NCBI GenBank assembly: GCA_030431515.1
Contig: JAUIIX010000031.1
Coordinates: forward strand, 1 to 35,824
Direction: 5' to 3'
Source: a bacterium
GTDB taxonomy: Bacteria > Bacteroidota > Ignavibacteria > Kapaibacteriales > UBA2268
Length of the DNA: 35,824 nucleotides
Part shown: piece after piece, positions 1 to 9,676 of the stretch
Layout: every line of letters begins with the position of its first letter
Numbering within the stretch: position 1 is the first letter of the stretch
The notes under the pieces: generated by a model
What the model saw: only the letters and a program-made list of their open reading frames with translations
Database searches by the model: none
What the model was told of the DNA's origin: nothing
Program-made: the position numbers and the translations under genes

Positions 1-3000
1 CTTAATAGAGGTGGTTTTGATATGACTGGGACTATAATTAGAGGTGACAAACCAATCGCAATTATTTCAACTCATGAAAGAGTTATGATTCCTCCATTTT
101 TAGTATCAACAGGAAGAGATCACTTGTCTGCAATGCCACCACCTGTAAATACTTGGGGTAAGAATTATGTAACTATAGAATTAGATAGGGGTACTGACAA
201 AGGTGATTATTTTAGAGTTGTAGCAGGTGAAGATAATACATCTTTTGATGTAAGATGGTATGATAAAAAAACAGGTGAGTATTTAGGTAGATGGGATGGA
301 GTATTAGCAAAGAAAGGTGACTTTGACGATTATTCTAAAACTAATGCAAATATGCCTCATGATAATGAGTCAATTAGAGGAATATCATACTTTAAGTCAG
401 ATAAACCAATATTTGTAATGCAGTATTCATATTCTGCTAATTGGGATCAACCAAAAAAAGGAAATTATGACCCTTTTATGTTTCCAGTGTCATTAGTTGA
501 GCAGTTTACAACAGCTACAATATTTCAAACTCCTTCAAACTCTTCTGGTAACAACGAATATCTTGATAATTATTTGAATTTAGTAATTCATGCTGATGCT
601 GAAACAGAAGAAGAAAGACAAGATTTATTAAAAACTTTAAAAATGGATGGGAAATTTTTATTTGCGGCACATCCAGAAATGTTAGGTCAAAAATTTCCAC
701 CTTTGGGAACTCCTTATGATGATAAATTATACTGGGTAGTTGTAGAACCCGAAATTGGTGCTCATACTTTAGCTGGAGATGTATCATTTGGTGGATATAT
801 TTATGGATTTGCAAGTTATGATTCTTATGGTTGGCCAGCGGCAACTGCCTATAGAAATTTAGGTGAATTAGATACTTTACCTCCTGTATTAGAAATAATT
901 GAAGATTGTGGATATTATGAAATAAAAGCAACGGAATTTAGAAACTTTGAAGCGGGTTGCGATACATGTAGGCCTCAAGTCGATCAAGGAATGTCTCAAT
1001 TACCAACAATAATATCAATAGAGAATTTTAAAGATGCAAGAATTGATTATACAAAAGAACCAGATAAAAAACCAACTGAAAAATGGTTTGGATCACCAAT
1101 AGACTATGACTTAAATTTTATTTATGAAGTTATAGATAAGAAGAAAGATGCAATGGTGCATTTTATTTTACCTGACAATACTTTTGAAAATTTTGCTGAC
1201 ACAACTATTTATTATTATGCTGATAAACTACGCTTAGAAGAAGTAGTAGATTTTGGATTAAAAAGATTATATACTACAAATGAAATTAAAGTAAAATTAA
1301 TTTCTGACAAAGATTCAGAGACAATTATTTCTTCAATGAAATTCAAAAAACAAGATGGTGATTTCTTTACTATAGTTGATCCTGTAGGAGAAGTTATTAT
1401 ACCACCTAAAGGAGAAATTGAATTAACTTTGCAATATATACCTAAAAGAGAGTATTTGGATGCTAAAACTTTTGATGATGGTCAATATGATTTAGATTCA
1501 TTAATTATTGTAACTGAATGTGTTGAGTTTGCTTTCCCTGCTAAAGGTCAAGGTGGAGAGCCATATATGTATGTTTCTGATTGGAAAAATGAAACTATTG
1601 CTATAAACACTAAATCTCTTTCTAGTAATGGTGGAACAGATAAAGTATTTATCCAGAACTATAATATACAAAAACAAAGAATGGCTACATTCCCATTATA
1701 TGTAACTGGAATTGATGCTGATAAAATAATGGATGAAAATGGAACTTTAATGACTATAGCTCCATTTAGTTTTGTTAATAATATAGCATTAAATGTAAAT
1801 AACGATTTTACTACAACTTATACTTTACCACACACTGATATAGATAAAAGAGTAGGTTTAAATAGAGGAGAATTTGAATCTCCAACAACTGGTGTATTTA
1901 TTAGAGATATTCCTTTTAAATCAAATGCTGTTAACTATTTAATACCAGGTGGTGATGTTTTAGATGATACAACATCAAGATGGACAAGAACTGTTTTAAA
2001 TAGTTCTTCTAGTATTACTAGTGAGAGCTGGTTGAAAGAAAGATTATTGAGAACTGCCGCTGATTCTAAAGGACAAGTAAATAATGGAACTGTTTTAGTT
2101 AAAAATACTTCTACTCAAGTGGATGTTAAGAATAAATTAACATTAGTTGATTTATATATTACTCCTGGAAGTACAGGACTTAATAAATTGAAATCATCTG
2201 ATGGTGCATTTGTTATTAATATAGATCCAACATCGAATGGAAATAATTGGTTACAAAGAATAATTGATGGTAATCAGGGTAACTTAGAGTTATTCCCTAA
2301 TGGAACAACAGGTAAACCATTTGAAATTGGTATTCCATTCAAATTTACTCCACAATCAAGTTATGCAGGAAATTCAAATATAGTAAACGAAAATATCTAC
2401 GCAGTTTTAAAGAATGAAAGTGGAATATTAGATACATTAATTGGGAATTTAACTGGTGAGGTTTATTTACCAATTATTAAAACAACAGGTGAAGAAAATC
2501 TTAATGCTGTTTTAATAAATAATTTAGCTCCATACCAATTACAAATCATTATTGAAAATATTGGGTATAACAAACCACTTACAATATGGAATATAGCAGC
2601 ACCGGATAATGCTGATTTCACTTTTGATCCTGTATCAACTGGAGAAGCATTACCTACAGAAGCTAGTCCTTGGAATTTAGCTGTTGGTGAAAGTAAAGTT
2701 ATATATTATAATTTTACCCCAAGTGCTGTTGGTAGAAGAATTGGAAATGTTGAAATTACGCATTCTGGAAATATTGAAGGTGTCGAACCAACTGAAGATG
2801 GTGTTAATACTAGACAAATTGCTACAGAAACAATTATTGCTCCAGGTAGATCTTCAGGATTTAATGTTACTAATTTGAATTTAGAAGCAGATGTTAAATG
2901 TGATAATGATGATGGTATTATAACTGTTAGTAACTCAGGTTCTGATCCAGTTACAATTTCACATCTAAAACTAAGCGATGGTACAGACTTAAATAATGTT

Positions 3001-4029
3001 AATGAATTTATTTTTAGCTTTAATGGTGGAAATGTAAATAATTTCATTGGGGAAGTAATTGAAGCAGGTGGAAGTAGAGATATTAATGTTGAATTTAGAG
3101 CAAGAAGTTTACCAGCAGGTGTATTTAATTCTACTATAGTTGTTGATATTAGAGGGGAAAACTTAAATAATGAAACTCAATCTACTTCTTCAACTATTAC
3201 TGGTGTGACTGATGAAAATACAGTAATTTTCACAATGAAGAAGAATACTAATGTGCAGGATTTGAATCCTAATCTAATCTTAAATGATAGTGATTTTAAC
3301 TTAGGAGTATCTGTACAATTAGAAAAAGCAGATCCAACATGGGCAGAAGCAAACATTACAGAAGTAATATTCTCAATTAGATATAAATTAAATTGGTTAC
3401 AACCAGTTTATAAAGCTGGAAGTGCTAATACATTACAAGACATAGTATTAAAAGCTGGTTCAGCAGCTCCTGGTTGGAATTTTCAAGTTATTAGTAAGCA
3501 ATTGGATTACAATGAGGCAAGTTTAGAATGGGAAATTTTAACAATAAAAGGTACTGGTAATCCAATTCCAAACAATGGAGTTTTAGTTTTCCCTTACTTT
3601 AATGTTAAACTACCAAGTCTAAATTCTGATAGTACTAAATTAGAAAGTATTGAACCTGAATTAATTGATATTTCTTTTGGTGAAAGAGACTTCTGTATTT
3701 ACAATGTACCTGATAAAGGATTTGTAGATGTACAAGCATGTGCAGCTGCTGCAAGAACTATTCCTATCACTTTAGGACAGTTTGATAATACAATAAATCA
3801 AACAGCAAGTGCAATTGAAATGAATTATGCAGTACCTTTTGATTGTGAAGCAAAAATTGAAGTTGTAGATGTTAATGGTAATGTTGTTAGTATCCCAGTA
3901 TCTGAAAATAAAGGTAGAGGATTCTATAATGTATCAATTCCATTAAATAAACTATCAAGTGGAGCTCATATTATTAGATATACTGCAGGTCCATTAATTA
4001 AGACTGACAAGATTGTGATTGTAAAATAA
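1..4029 (+). CDS. Large secreted IgGFc-binding-like protein with T9SS sorting tail (5' partial)
   Basis: The reading frame is open to the left edge, so the ATG at 22 is internal and the true N-terminus is missing. Numbering from that Met, the first ~90 residues match the IgGFc-binding N-terminal domain: a D-M-T-G-T strand, DKPIAI, then DHLSAMPPPVNTWGKNY and the RVVAGEDNT segment. The middle holds beta-sandwich segments of the choice-of-anchor / ASPM-SPD-2-Hydin type (for example around residues 405-520 and 840-930). Residues ~1090-1200 resemble a cohesin-like fold, which is a weaker call. The last ~65 residues look like a type A T9SS C-terminal domain: KIEVVDVNGNVV, then LSSGAHIIRY, then KTDKIVIVK. 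I infer export through the outer membrane and cell-surface attachment or release, probably as an adhesin. The ligand is unknown. A strong terminator follows. Confidence 0.75.
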   Translation, partial: LNRGGFDMTGTIIRGDKPIAIISTHERVMIPPFLVSTGRDHLSAMPPPVNTWGKNYVTIELDRGTDKGDYFRVVAGEDNTSFDVRWYDKKTGEYLGRWDGVLAKKGDFDDYSKTNANMPHDNESIRGISYFKSDKPIFVMQYSYSANWDQPKKGNYDPFMFPVSLVEQFTTATIFQTPSNSSGNNEYLDNYLNLVIHADAETEEERQDLLKTLKMDGKFLFAAHPEMLGQKFPPLGTPYDDKLYWVVVEPEIGAHTLAGDVSFGGYIYGFASYDSYGWPAATAYRNLGELDTLPPVLEIIEDCGYYEIKATEFRNFEAGCDTCRPQVDQGMSQLPTIISIENFKDARIDYTKEPDKKPTEKWFGSPIDYDLNFIYEVIDKKKDAMVHFILPDNTFENFADTTIYYYADKLRLEEVVDFGLKRLYTTNEIKVKLISDKDSETIISSMKFKKQDGDFFTIVDPVGEVIIPPKGEIELTLQYIPKREYLDAKTFDDGQYDLDSLIIVTECVEFAFPAKGQGGEPYMYVSDWKNETIAINTKSLSSNGGTDKVFIQNYNIQKQRMATFPLYVTGIDADKIMDENGTLMTIAPFSFVNNIALNVNNDFTTTYTLPHTDIDKRVGLNRGEFESPTTGVFIRDIPFKSNAVNYLIPGGDVLDDTTSRWTRTVLNSSSSITSESWLKERLLRTAADSKGQVNNGTVLVKNTSTQVDVKNKLTLVDLYITPGSTGLNKLKSSDGAFVINIDPTSNGNNWLQRIIDGNQGNLELFPNGTTGKPFEIGIPFKFTPQSSYAGNSNIVNENIYAVLKNESGILDTLIGNLTGEVYLPIIKTTGEENLNAVLINNLAPYQLQIIIENIGYNKPLTIWNIAAPDNADFTFDPVSTGEALPTEASPWNLAVGESKVIYYNFTPSAVGRRIGNVEITHSGNIEGVEPTEDGVNTRQIATETIIAPGRSSGFNVTNLNLEADVKCDNDDGIITVSNSGSDPVTISHLKLSDGTDLNNVNEFIFSFNGGNVNNFIGEVIEAGGSRDINVEFRARSLPAGVFNSTIVVDIRGENLNNETQSTSSTITGVTDENTVIFTMKKNTNVQDLNPNLILNDSDFNLGVSVQLEKADPTWAEANITEVIFSIRYKLNWLQPVYKAGSANTLQDIVLKAGSAAPGWNFQVISKQLDYNEASLEWEILTIKGTGNPIPNNGVLVFPYFNVKLPSLNSDSTKLESIEPELIDISFGERDFCIYNVPDKGFVDVQACAAAARTIPITLGQFDNTINQTASAIEMNYAVPFDCEAKIEVVDVNGNVVSIPVSENKGRGFYNVSIPLNKLSSGAHIIRYTAGPLIKTDKIVIVK

Positions 4030-4050
4030 TTCAATCGATAATTGACATGA

Positions 4051-4082
4051 AAAAAGCTGTATGAAAATACAGCTTTTTTTTT
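4051..4082 (+). terminator. Rho-independent terminator of the surface-protein gene
   Basis: A perfect 11-bp stem (AAAAAGCTGTA at 4051-4061 with TACAGCTTTTT at 4068-4078) encloses a 6-base loop and runs into T residues on the plus strand. It lies 21 bases after the stop codon. The A/T ends make it usable in both directions. Confidence 0.85.
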
Positions 4083-4138
4083 GGATTAAATGAAATCTAA
4101 ATAGGTATAAATTTAATGATTAGTATATTTTAATGTTT

Positions 4139-4174
4139 AAAAAAATCCCCAAGTACTAATTGTATTTGGGGATT
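4139..4174 (-). terminator. Rho-independent terminator of carB
   Basis: A 9-bp stem (AATCCCCAA at 4144-4152 with TTGGGGATT at 4166-4174) is followed on the minus strand by a run of T (A residues 4139-4145 on the plus strand). It lies 35 bases beyond the carB stop, so the convergent genes have separate terminators placed side by side. Confidence 0.85.
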
Positions 4175-4208
4175 ATTTTATTTATAAACTCTAAAAGATA
4201 TAGTAAAA

Positions 4209-7200
4209 TTATATTCTATCTTTAATTGGTCCGAAAACAGTAATTTGATGTTTTTGTAACCATTCAATACCTTCTACTGCCGCTTTCGCAGCTGATAAAG
4301 CAGTAATACAATGAATTTTCTTTTGCAAAGATGCTTCTCTTATTCCTAAATCATCTTGATATGATTTTCTCCCAAGAGGTGTATTAATTACTAATTCGAT
4401 ATTACCAGAGTTAATTTGCTCTATTACATTTGGACTTCCAGCACCAATTTTAGGAACTAATATACTTTCAATTTTATTTACATTTAGTACATTTCGAGTA
4501 CCTATTGTTGCATAAATTTTGAAACCTAAATCTACAAGTTGCTTTGCAATAGGAACCAGTTCTTGTTTATCGAAATCATTAACAGATATAAATACATTAC
4601 CAGAGATTGGTAATTTATTTCCAGCAGCGATTTGAGATTTAATATATGCTTCACCAAAGAATTCTGAAATACCCATAACTTCTCCAGTACTTCTCATTTC
4701 AGGTCCAAGTACTGTATCAACACCTGGGAATTTATTAAATGAGAAAACAGGAGCTTTTACACTATAATGGTTGGGCATTGAAAAATCATTAAAATTAAAT
4801 TCTGATAATTTTTTACCAAGCATTAATTGAACTACTACTCTTGTTAATGGAATTCCTATAGATTTAGAAACAAATGGAACTGTTCGAGATGCACGAGGAT
4901 TAACTTCAATAACATATACAGAATCTCTATAAACTGCATATTGAATATTGATAAAGCCCATTATCTTTAATTCTTTTGATAATCTATAAGTATAGTCTTT
5001 AATTGAATCTATAATTTTAGCATCAAGTTTGAATGATGGTAAAACACTTGAACTATCCCCTGAGTGAATACCTGCTTCTTCGATGTGTTGCATAATTCCA
5101 GCAATAAAAGTAGTTTCTCCATCAGAAATTGCATCTACATCTATTTCATCATTAATTTTAGTTGCTTCTGTAATATATTTAGTTAAATCATATTCATTAT
5201 AAACAATAGCCATTCCCCTACCACCTAATACGTAACTTGGTCTTACGATTACTGGGAAACCAATATTAATTGCAATTTTATGTGCTTCATCTTCACTATG
5301 TGCTATATCTCCAATTGGGTATGGAACTTGTAATTCTTCTAACATATTAATAAATGAACCACGATCTTCTGCCCTATCAATTGATTCTTGACATGTTCCA
5401 AGTATGTTAACTTTCTCATTTTTTAATCTTTTTGATAAATTTAACGGAGTTTGACCACCTAATTGTAAAACTACACTTTCTGGGTTTTCAAGATCTAATA
5501 CATTCATTACATCTTCATAAGTAACTGGTTCAAAATATAGTTTATGGGAAGTATCATAATCAGTTGAAACAGTTTCTGGATTACAATTAATCATTATAGT
5601 TTCTACATTCATTTCCTTAAGAGTTAAGGCTGCTTGAGATGCACAGTAATCAAATTCTATACCTTGACCAATTCTAAATGGACCACCACCTAGAACAACA
5701 ACTTTCTTTTCATTAGACGGAATAGATTCGTTTTCAGTTAAGTAAGTAGAGTAGAAATATGGAGTTTGTGCTTCAAATTCTGCTGAACATGTATCTACTT
5801 TTTTGTAAGTAGGCACAATTTTTAAAGATTTTCTTTTTGCTCTAACTTCCTTTTCAGTAGCATTTAATAAACTTGCAAGTTGAATATCAGAGAATCCAGA
5901 TAATTTCATTTGTTTTAATTTATCAGCTCCAATAGTTTGAAGAGTTTTACCTTCAACACTTCTTTCTAAATCAACAATTTGTATTATATTGTCAAGATAC
6001 CATCTATCTATAAAAGTTAAATCAAATACTTGGTCAATAGTCCAATTTCTTTTGAATGCTTCTTTAATATAGAATGGTCTTAGTGGAGTTGGTGTTTTTA
6101 AATAATAAGTAATATCTTCTTCTGTTGCATCTTTTAAAGAAGGCATATCCAAACCATGAACACCAATCTCTAAAGATCTTAATGCTTTTTGAATTGCTTC
6201 TCTAAAGTTCGATGCAATTGACATTACTTCGCCAACGCTTTTCATTTGTGTTGTTAATATTGGAGGAACACTGAATTTTTCAAAATCCCAACGAGGTATT
6301 TTTACAACTATGTAATCTAAACTTGGTTCAAATGAAGCCGGTGTAGTACCAGTTATTTCATTTGTAATTTCATCAAGTGTAAGTCCAACAGCAAGTTGTG
6401 CCGCAATTTTAGCAATAGGAAAACCTGTAGCTTTACTTACTAAAGCAGAACTACGAGAAACTCTTGGGTTCATTTCAATTATTCTAACTTCCCCATTATC
6501 TGGGTTTACTGCAAATTGAATATTACTACCACCTGTGGCAACACCAACTTTTCTGATTACTGCTAAACTATAATCTCTAAGTACTTGGTATTCTTTATCA
6601 GTAAGAGTTTGAGCAGGAGCTACAGTGATTGAATCTCCAGTATGAACACCCATAGGATCAAAATTTTCAACAGATGCGATGATAATAGCATTATCGTTTA
6701 CATCCCTCATAACTTCAAATTCATATTCCTTCCAACCAATTAAACTTTTTTCAATTAATAATTCACTTGTTGGTGATAAATCTAAACCTCTTTTTACAAT
6801 TTGTTCATATTCATCTAAAGAATAAGCAACTCCCCCACCTGTACCTCCAAGGGTAAATGATGGACGGATAATAATTGGAAAATCCATTTTCTTTGGTAAT
6901 TCCATGGCTTCTTCATAAGTATGAACTATTAATCCTGTTGGACAAGATAAACCAATTTCATTCATTGCATTATTAAAAAGTTCTCTACTTTCAGCTATAT
7001 AAATAGATTTAGTATTTACACCTAATAATTCAATGTTATATTTTTCTAAAATACCTAATTTTTCAAGTTCCAAAGTTACATTTAAAGCTGTTTGCCCTCC
7101 AACTGTTGGTAAAATAGCTTCAATTTTTTCACGTTGGATAATTTGTTCAATAATTTCAGGGCTAATTGGTTCGATATAGGTTTTATCGGAGATATTTGGA

Positions 7201-7370
7201 TCTGTCATGACTGTTGCAGGATTTGAATTAATAACTACAACATAATAACCTAGTTTTTTTAGTGATTTTATCGCTTGAGAACCGGAGTAATCAAATTCAC
7301 CAGCTTGACCAATTACAATTGGACCTGAGCCAATTACTAAAATTCTATTTATATCTCTTCTTTGTGGCAT
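4209..7370 (-). CDS. carB: Carbamoyl-phosphate synthase large subunit
   Basis: This enzyme makes carbamoyl phosphate from bicarbonate, ATP and ammonia supplied by the glutaminase subunit CarA, feeding pyrimidine and arginine synthesis in the cytoplasm. At 1053 residues it is close to the E. coli protein (about 1070). Two tandem ATP-grasp halves are visible. The first begins [18 protein letters not shown] and the second [18 protein letters not shown]; both carry the typical [12 protein letters not shown] / [12 protein letters not shown] phosphate loops and the [12 protein letters not shown] / [12 protein letters not shown] metal-binding strands. The last ~130 residues form the MGS-like allosteric domain. 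carA is not in the window. A TAnnTTTG element lies just upstream and a terminator just downstream, so the gene can be its own unit while also following pepT by 86 bases. Confidence 0.97.
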   Translation of the reverse strand: MPQRRDINRILVIGSGPIVIGQAGEFDYSGSQAIKSLKKLGYYVVVINSNPATVMTDPNISDKTYIEPISPEIIEQIIQREKIEAILPTVGGQTALNVTLELEKLGILEKYNIELLGVNTKSIYIAESRELFNNAMNEIGLSCPTGLIVHTYEEAMELPKKMDFPIIIRPSFTLGGTGGGVAYSLDEYEQIVKRGLDLSPTSELLIEKSLIGWKEYEFEVMRDVNDNAIIIASVENFDPMGVHTGDSITVAPAQTLTDKEYQVLRDYSLAVIRKVGVATGGSNIQFAVNPDNGEVRIIEMNPRVSRSSALVSKATGFPIAKIAAQLAVGLTLDEITNEITGTTPASFEPSLDYIVVKIPRWDFEKFSVPPILTTQMKSVGEVMSIASNFREAIQKALRSLEIGVHGLDMPSLKDATEEDITYYLKTPTPLRPFYIKEAFKRNWTIDQVFDLTFIDRWYLDNIIQIVDLERSVEGKTLQTIGADKLKQMKLSGFSDIQLASLLNATEKEVRAKRKSLKIVPTYKKVDTCSAEFEAQTPYFYSTYLTENESIPSNEKKVVVLGGGPFRIGQGIEFDYCASQAALTLKEMNVETIMINCNPETVSTDYDTSHKLYFEPVTYEDVMNVLDLENPESVVLQLGGQTPLNLSKRLKNEKVNILGTCQESIDRAEDRGSFINMLEELQVPYPIGDIAHSEDEAHKIAINIGFPVIVRPSYVLGGRGMAIVYNEYDLTKYITEATKINDEIDVDAISDGETTFIAGIMQHIEEAGIHSGDSSSVLPSFKLDAKIIDSIKDYTYRLSKELKIMGFINIQYAVYRDSVYVIEVNPRASRTVPFVSKSIGIPLTRVVVQLMLGKKLSEFNFNDFSMPNHYSVKAPVFSFNKFPGVDTVLGPEMRSTGEVMGISEFFGEAYIKSQIAAGNKLPISGNVFISVNDFDKQELVPIAKQLVDLGFKIYATIGTRNVLNVNKIESILVPKIGAGSPNVIEQINSGNIELVINTPLGRKSYQDDLGIREASLQKKIHCITALSAAKAAVEGIEWLQKHQITVFGPIKDRI

Positions 7371-7401
7371 TTTTCTTTTCTATTGTTTTAAATAAATTTT
7401 A

Positions 7402-7409
7402 CAAAATTA
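7402..7409 (-). promoter_or_regulatory. Bacteroidota-type -7 element (TAATTTTG) before carB
   Basis: TAATTTTG on the minus strand fits the TAnnTTTG consensus of the Bacteroidota primary sigma factor. It predicts a leader of about 25 nt before the carB ATG. No TTG lies at the expected -33 distance, so the promoter call rests on one box and its position. Confidence 0.5.
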
Positions 7410-7456
7410 ACAAAATGATATTAAAATATACCTAAATTGTTTCAACAAATTTTAAT

Positions 7457-8689
7457 TTAAGCATTTTTATACCAAACTTGAACTAAATTTTTCATAGTTT
7501 CAATTGTTTTAGCAAGTGAATTAACTGAAAGCCATTCTTGTTCTGAATGGAAATTTTGACCACCTGTGAAGATATTAGGACAAGGTAATCCCATTTCTGT
7601 TAAACGAGAACCGTCAGTTCCACCTCTAATTGGTTTCCATACAGGATTTACGCCAGCTAAATCAGCGGCTTCGAATAAATAATCACATCCTTTTGGATTA
7701 TCCTGAAGAACATAAAGCATATTTCTATAGACTTTTTTAATTTCAAGTTCTATTCTTGTTTTCGGAAATTCTTTTTTTAATTGATCAACTAAATTATTTA
7801 AAAAATCATGTTGAGTTTTTAAATCTTTATCATTAAATGTTCTTAGCAAAATCATCAATTCTGAATATCCAACTGCTCCCTTTACAGTATGTGGATGAAT
7901 GTAGGGTTGATGTCCTTCTGTTGTTTCAGGTGCTTGGTCTTTTGGCAACAATTCTATAGCTCTAGCTATTGCTCTTGAGGAATTGACCATAATATCTTTT
8001 GCTGAACCTGGGTGAATTTCTCTTCCATAACATTTTATCCAAGCATGATCGGCAGTGAATGTTTCTTTATTGATTTCTCCAGGCATTTCGCCATCAATAG
8101 TGTAAGCATATTCACATCCAAATTTATCAAGGTCGAATTTATCGGCTCCACGTCCAATTTCTTCATCGGGAGTAAAGCATATTCCTATAGGACCATGTTC
8201 AATATTTGGATTATCTGCATAATATTTAGCAAGTTCCATAATAGCAGTTACACCTGATTTATCATCAGATCCAAGTAATGTTGTACCATCAGTAGTTATT
8301 ATAGTATGACCTAAACAATCTTTTAAATGTTTATTTTCATCAAATTTAATAGTTATATCACTTTGTCCTAATTTAATATCCCCACCTTGATAATTCTCAA
8401 TTATTTGAGGATTTACATTTTGACCACTTCTATCTGGTGAGGTATCAACATGTGCTACAAATCCTATTTTAGGTAGTTTTTTATTGCTTGGATTATTCTC
8501 AGGTATCTCAGCGTAAATGTAACACATATTATTTAATTCTACATTTTCATATCCCATTTCCTTTAATTCATTATAAAGCATATTACTTAAATCAAACTGC
8601 TTTTTTGTAGAAGGAATTGTTTCAGAAGCTGGGTCTGACTGAGTATCTATTTTAGCATATCTTGTAAATCTTTCTATTATATTATTCAT
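7457..8689 (-). CDS. pepT: Peptidase T (tripeptide aminopeptidase, M20B)
   Basis: This cytoplasmic zinc peptidase removes the N-terminal residue from tripeptides. Its 410 residues match the E. coli length (408). The N-terminus (IIERFTRYAKIDTQSD) is typical. Metal-site motifs of the M20 family are present in order: VAHVDTSPD (H80, D82), GSDDKSG, FTPDEEIGRG, TIDGEMPGE and, near the C-terminus, GGTDGSRLTEMGLPCPN with NFHSEQEW. It starts 12 bases after the YbbR-like gene and ends 86 bases before carB, so it is probably the last gene of the dnaG-containing run. Nothing in it looks degraded. Confidence 0.95.
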   Translation of the reverse strand: MNNIIERFTRYAKIDTQSDPASETIPSTKKQFDLSNMLYNELKEMGYENVELNNMCYIYAEIPENNPSNKKLPKIGFVAHVDTSPDRSGQNVNPQIIENYQGGDIKLGQSDITIKFDENKHLKDCLGHTIITTDGTTLLGSDDKSGVTAIMELAKYYADNPNIEHGPIGICFTPDEEIGRGADKFDLDKFGCEYAYTIDGEMPGEINKETFTADHAWIKCYGREIHPGSAKDIMVNSSRAIARAIELLPKDQAPETTEGHQPYIHPHTVKGAVGYSELMILLRTFNDKDLKTQHDFLNNLVDQLKKEFPKTRIELEIKKVYRNMLYVLQDNPKGCDYLFEAADLAGVNPVWKPIRGGTDGSRLTEMGLPCPNIFTGGQNFHSEQEWLSVNSLAKTIETMKNLVQVWYKNA

Positions 8690-8701
8690 TTTAAACTTTT
8701 T

Positions 8702-9676
8702 TTATATTACAAATTTTTCTTTTTCTAGTACTTTGATAATTTTAGGATAAAATTCAACTTTAAATTTATTTGAAATATTTAAAGTTGCTTCAAAATAATT
8801 ATCATATTTTTCAATTTTTCTAATTTGAATTCTATTCTTTAATTCTTTTATATTTAACAGGGTAAGGTCATTTACACCCCCTGTAATAATTAGCTTTAAG
8901 GTGCTGGGTATTAATATTTTATTTTTTGAGGATAAAAAATTATCGACTTGAATGTTTTCAATAATAAGATGTGATTTTTGTTGAACATCTATATTTACTT
9001 TAATATTATCTACATTATATTCAATTATAGCTGATAAAGTATCTTTTATTTTTAAAGTAGATTTTACAGATTTCGTTAAATTTAATAGAGTTAATTTTTC
9101 TGTAGTAATGTAATCAATGCTGTCAATAATTCTTTTGTTTCCTCTAATTTCAACTCTATTCGGTTTTAATCTTATTGAGTCAGAAAAAATAAAATTATCA
9201 AGAGTTGTTACGTTTATGTTAGCTACAATAGGAACTACTTTAGATTGTATTGTTCCGTAATATATGTCTATTACATCAGGAATAACTTCTCTTGTTTCAA
9301 TATTTTGAAAGTATTCTACAGATTTAATAATTTCTTGTCTTGATATTTGGTAGTAGTCAGATTGCAAGTCTTTTGATTGAAGTAAAATATTACATTGTTT
9401 TGCAGTATTGAAGTAAATAAGATTAAATAAATTCCAACCAGTTCCTTTTACCATAATATTAAGATGTTCAGGAATATCTTTTTCAATTGCTTTATCTTTT
9501 GGTAACTCAATTTTTAAAGGAACTGAAACAGTAGTTTGAAATTCTTCATTTAAGTTTGTGTATAGCCATAAAGCAATACTAAAAATTAATGCTCCATAAA
9601 ATGAAGTAGAAAGATAGAATTTTGATTCTTTCTGAACGGTAGTTTTATTTTCACTATTTAGATTTTTTTCAGACAC
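8702..9676 (-). CDS. YbbR/CdaR-like membrane-anchored protein
   Basis: This 324-residue protein has a short polar cytoplasmic N-terminus and one membrane helix (~26-42, FYGALIFSIALWLYTNLNEE). It then shows the YbbR entry strand (VSVPLKIELP) and repeated beta-rich segments of about 85 residues outside the membrane. In Firmicutes the YbbR-domain protein CdaR regulates the diadenylate cyclase CdaA. No cyclase gene is adjacent here, so that role cannot be transferred. Its ATG overlaps the end of dnaG by 8 bases and pepT follows after 12, so it is translationally linked to dnaG. The exact number of YbbR repeats is uncertain. Confidence 0.75.
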   Translation of the reverse strand: MSEKNLNSENKTTVQKESKFYLSTSFYGALIFSIALWLYTNLNEEFQTTVSVPLKIELPKDKAIEKDIPEHLNIMVKGTGWNLFNLIYFNTAKQCNILLQSKDLQSDYYQISRQEIIKSVEYFQNIETREVIPDVIDIYYGTIQSKVVPIVANINVTTLDNFIFSDSIRLKPNRVEIRGNKRIIDSIDYITTEKLTLLNLTKSVKSTLKIKDTLSAIIEYNVDNIKVNIDVQQKSHLIIENIQVDNFLSSKNKILIPSTLKLIITGGVNDLTLLNIKELKNRIQIRKIEKYDNYFEATLNISNKFKVEFYPKIIKVLEKEKFVI

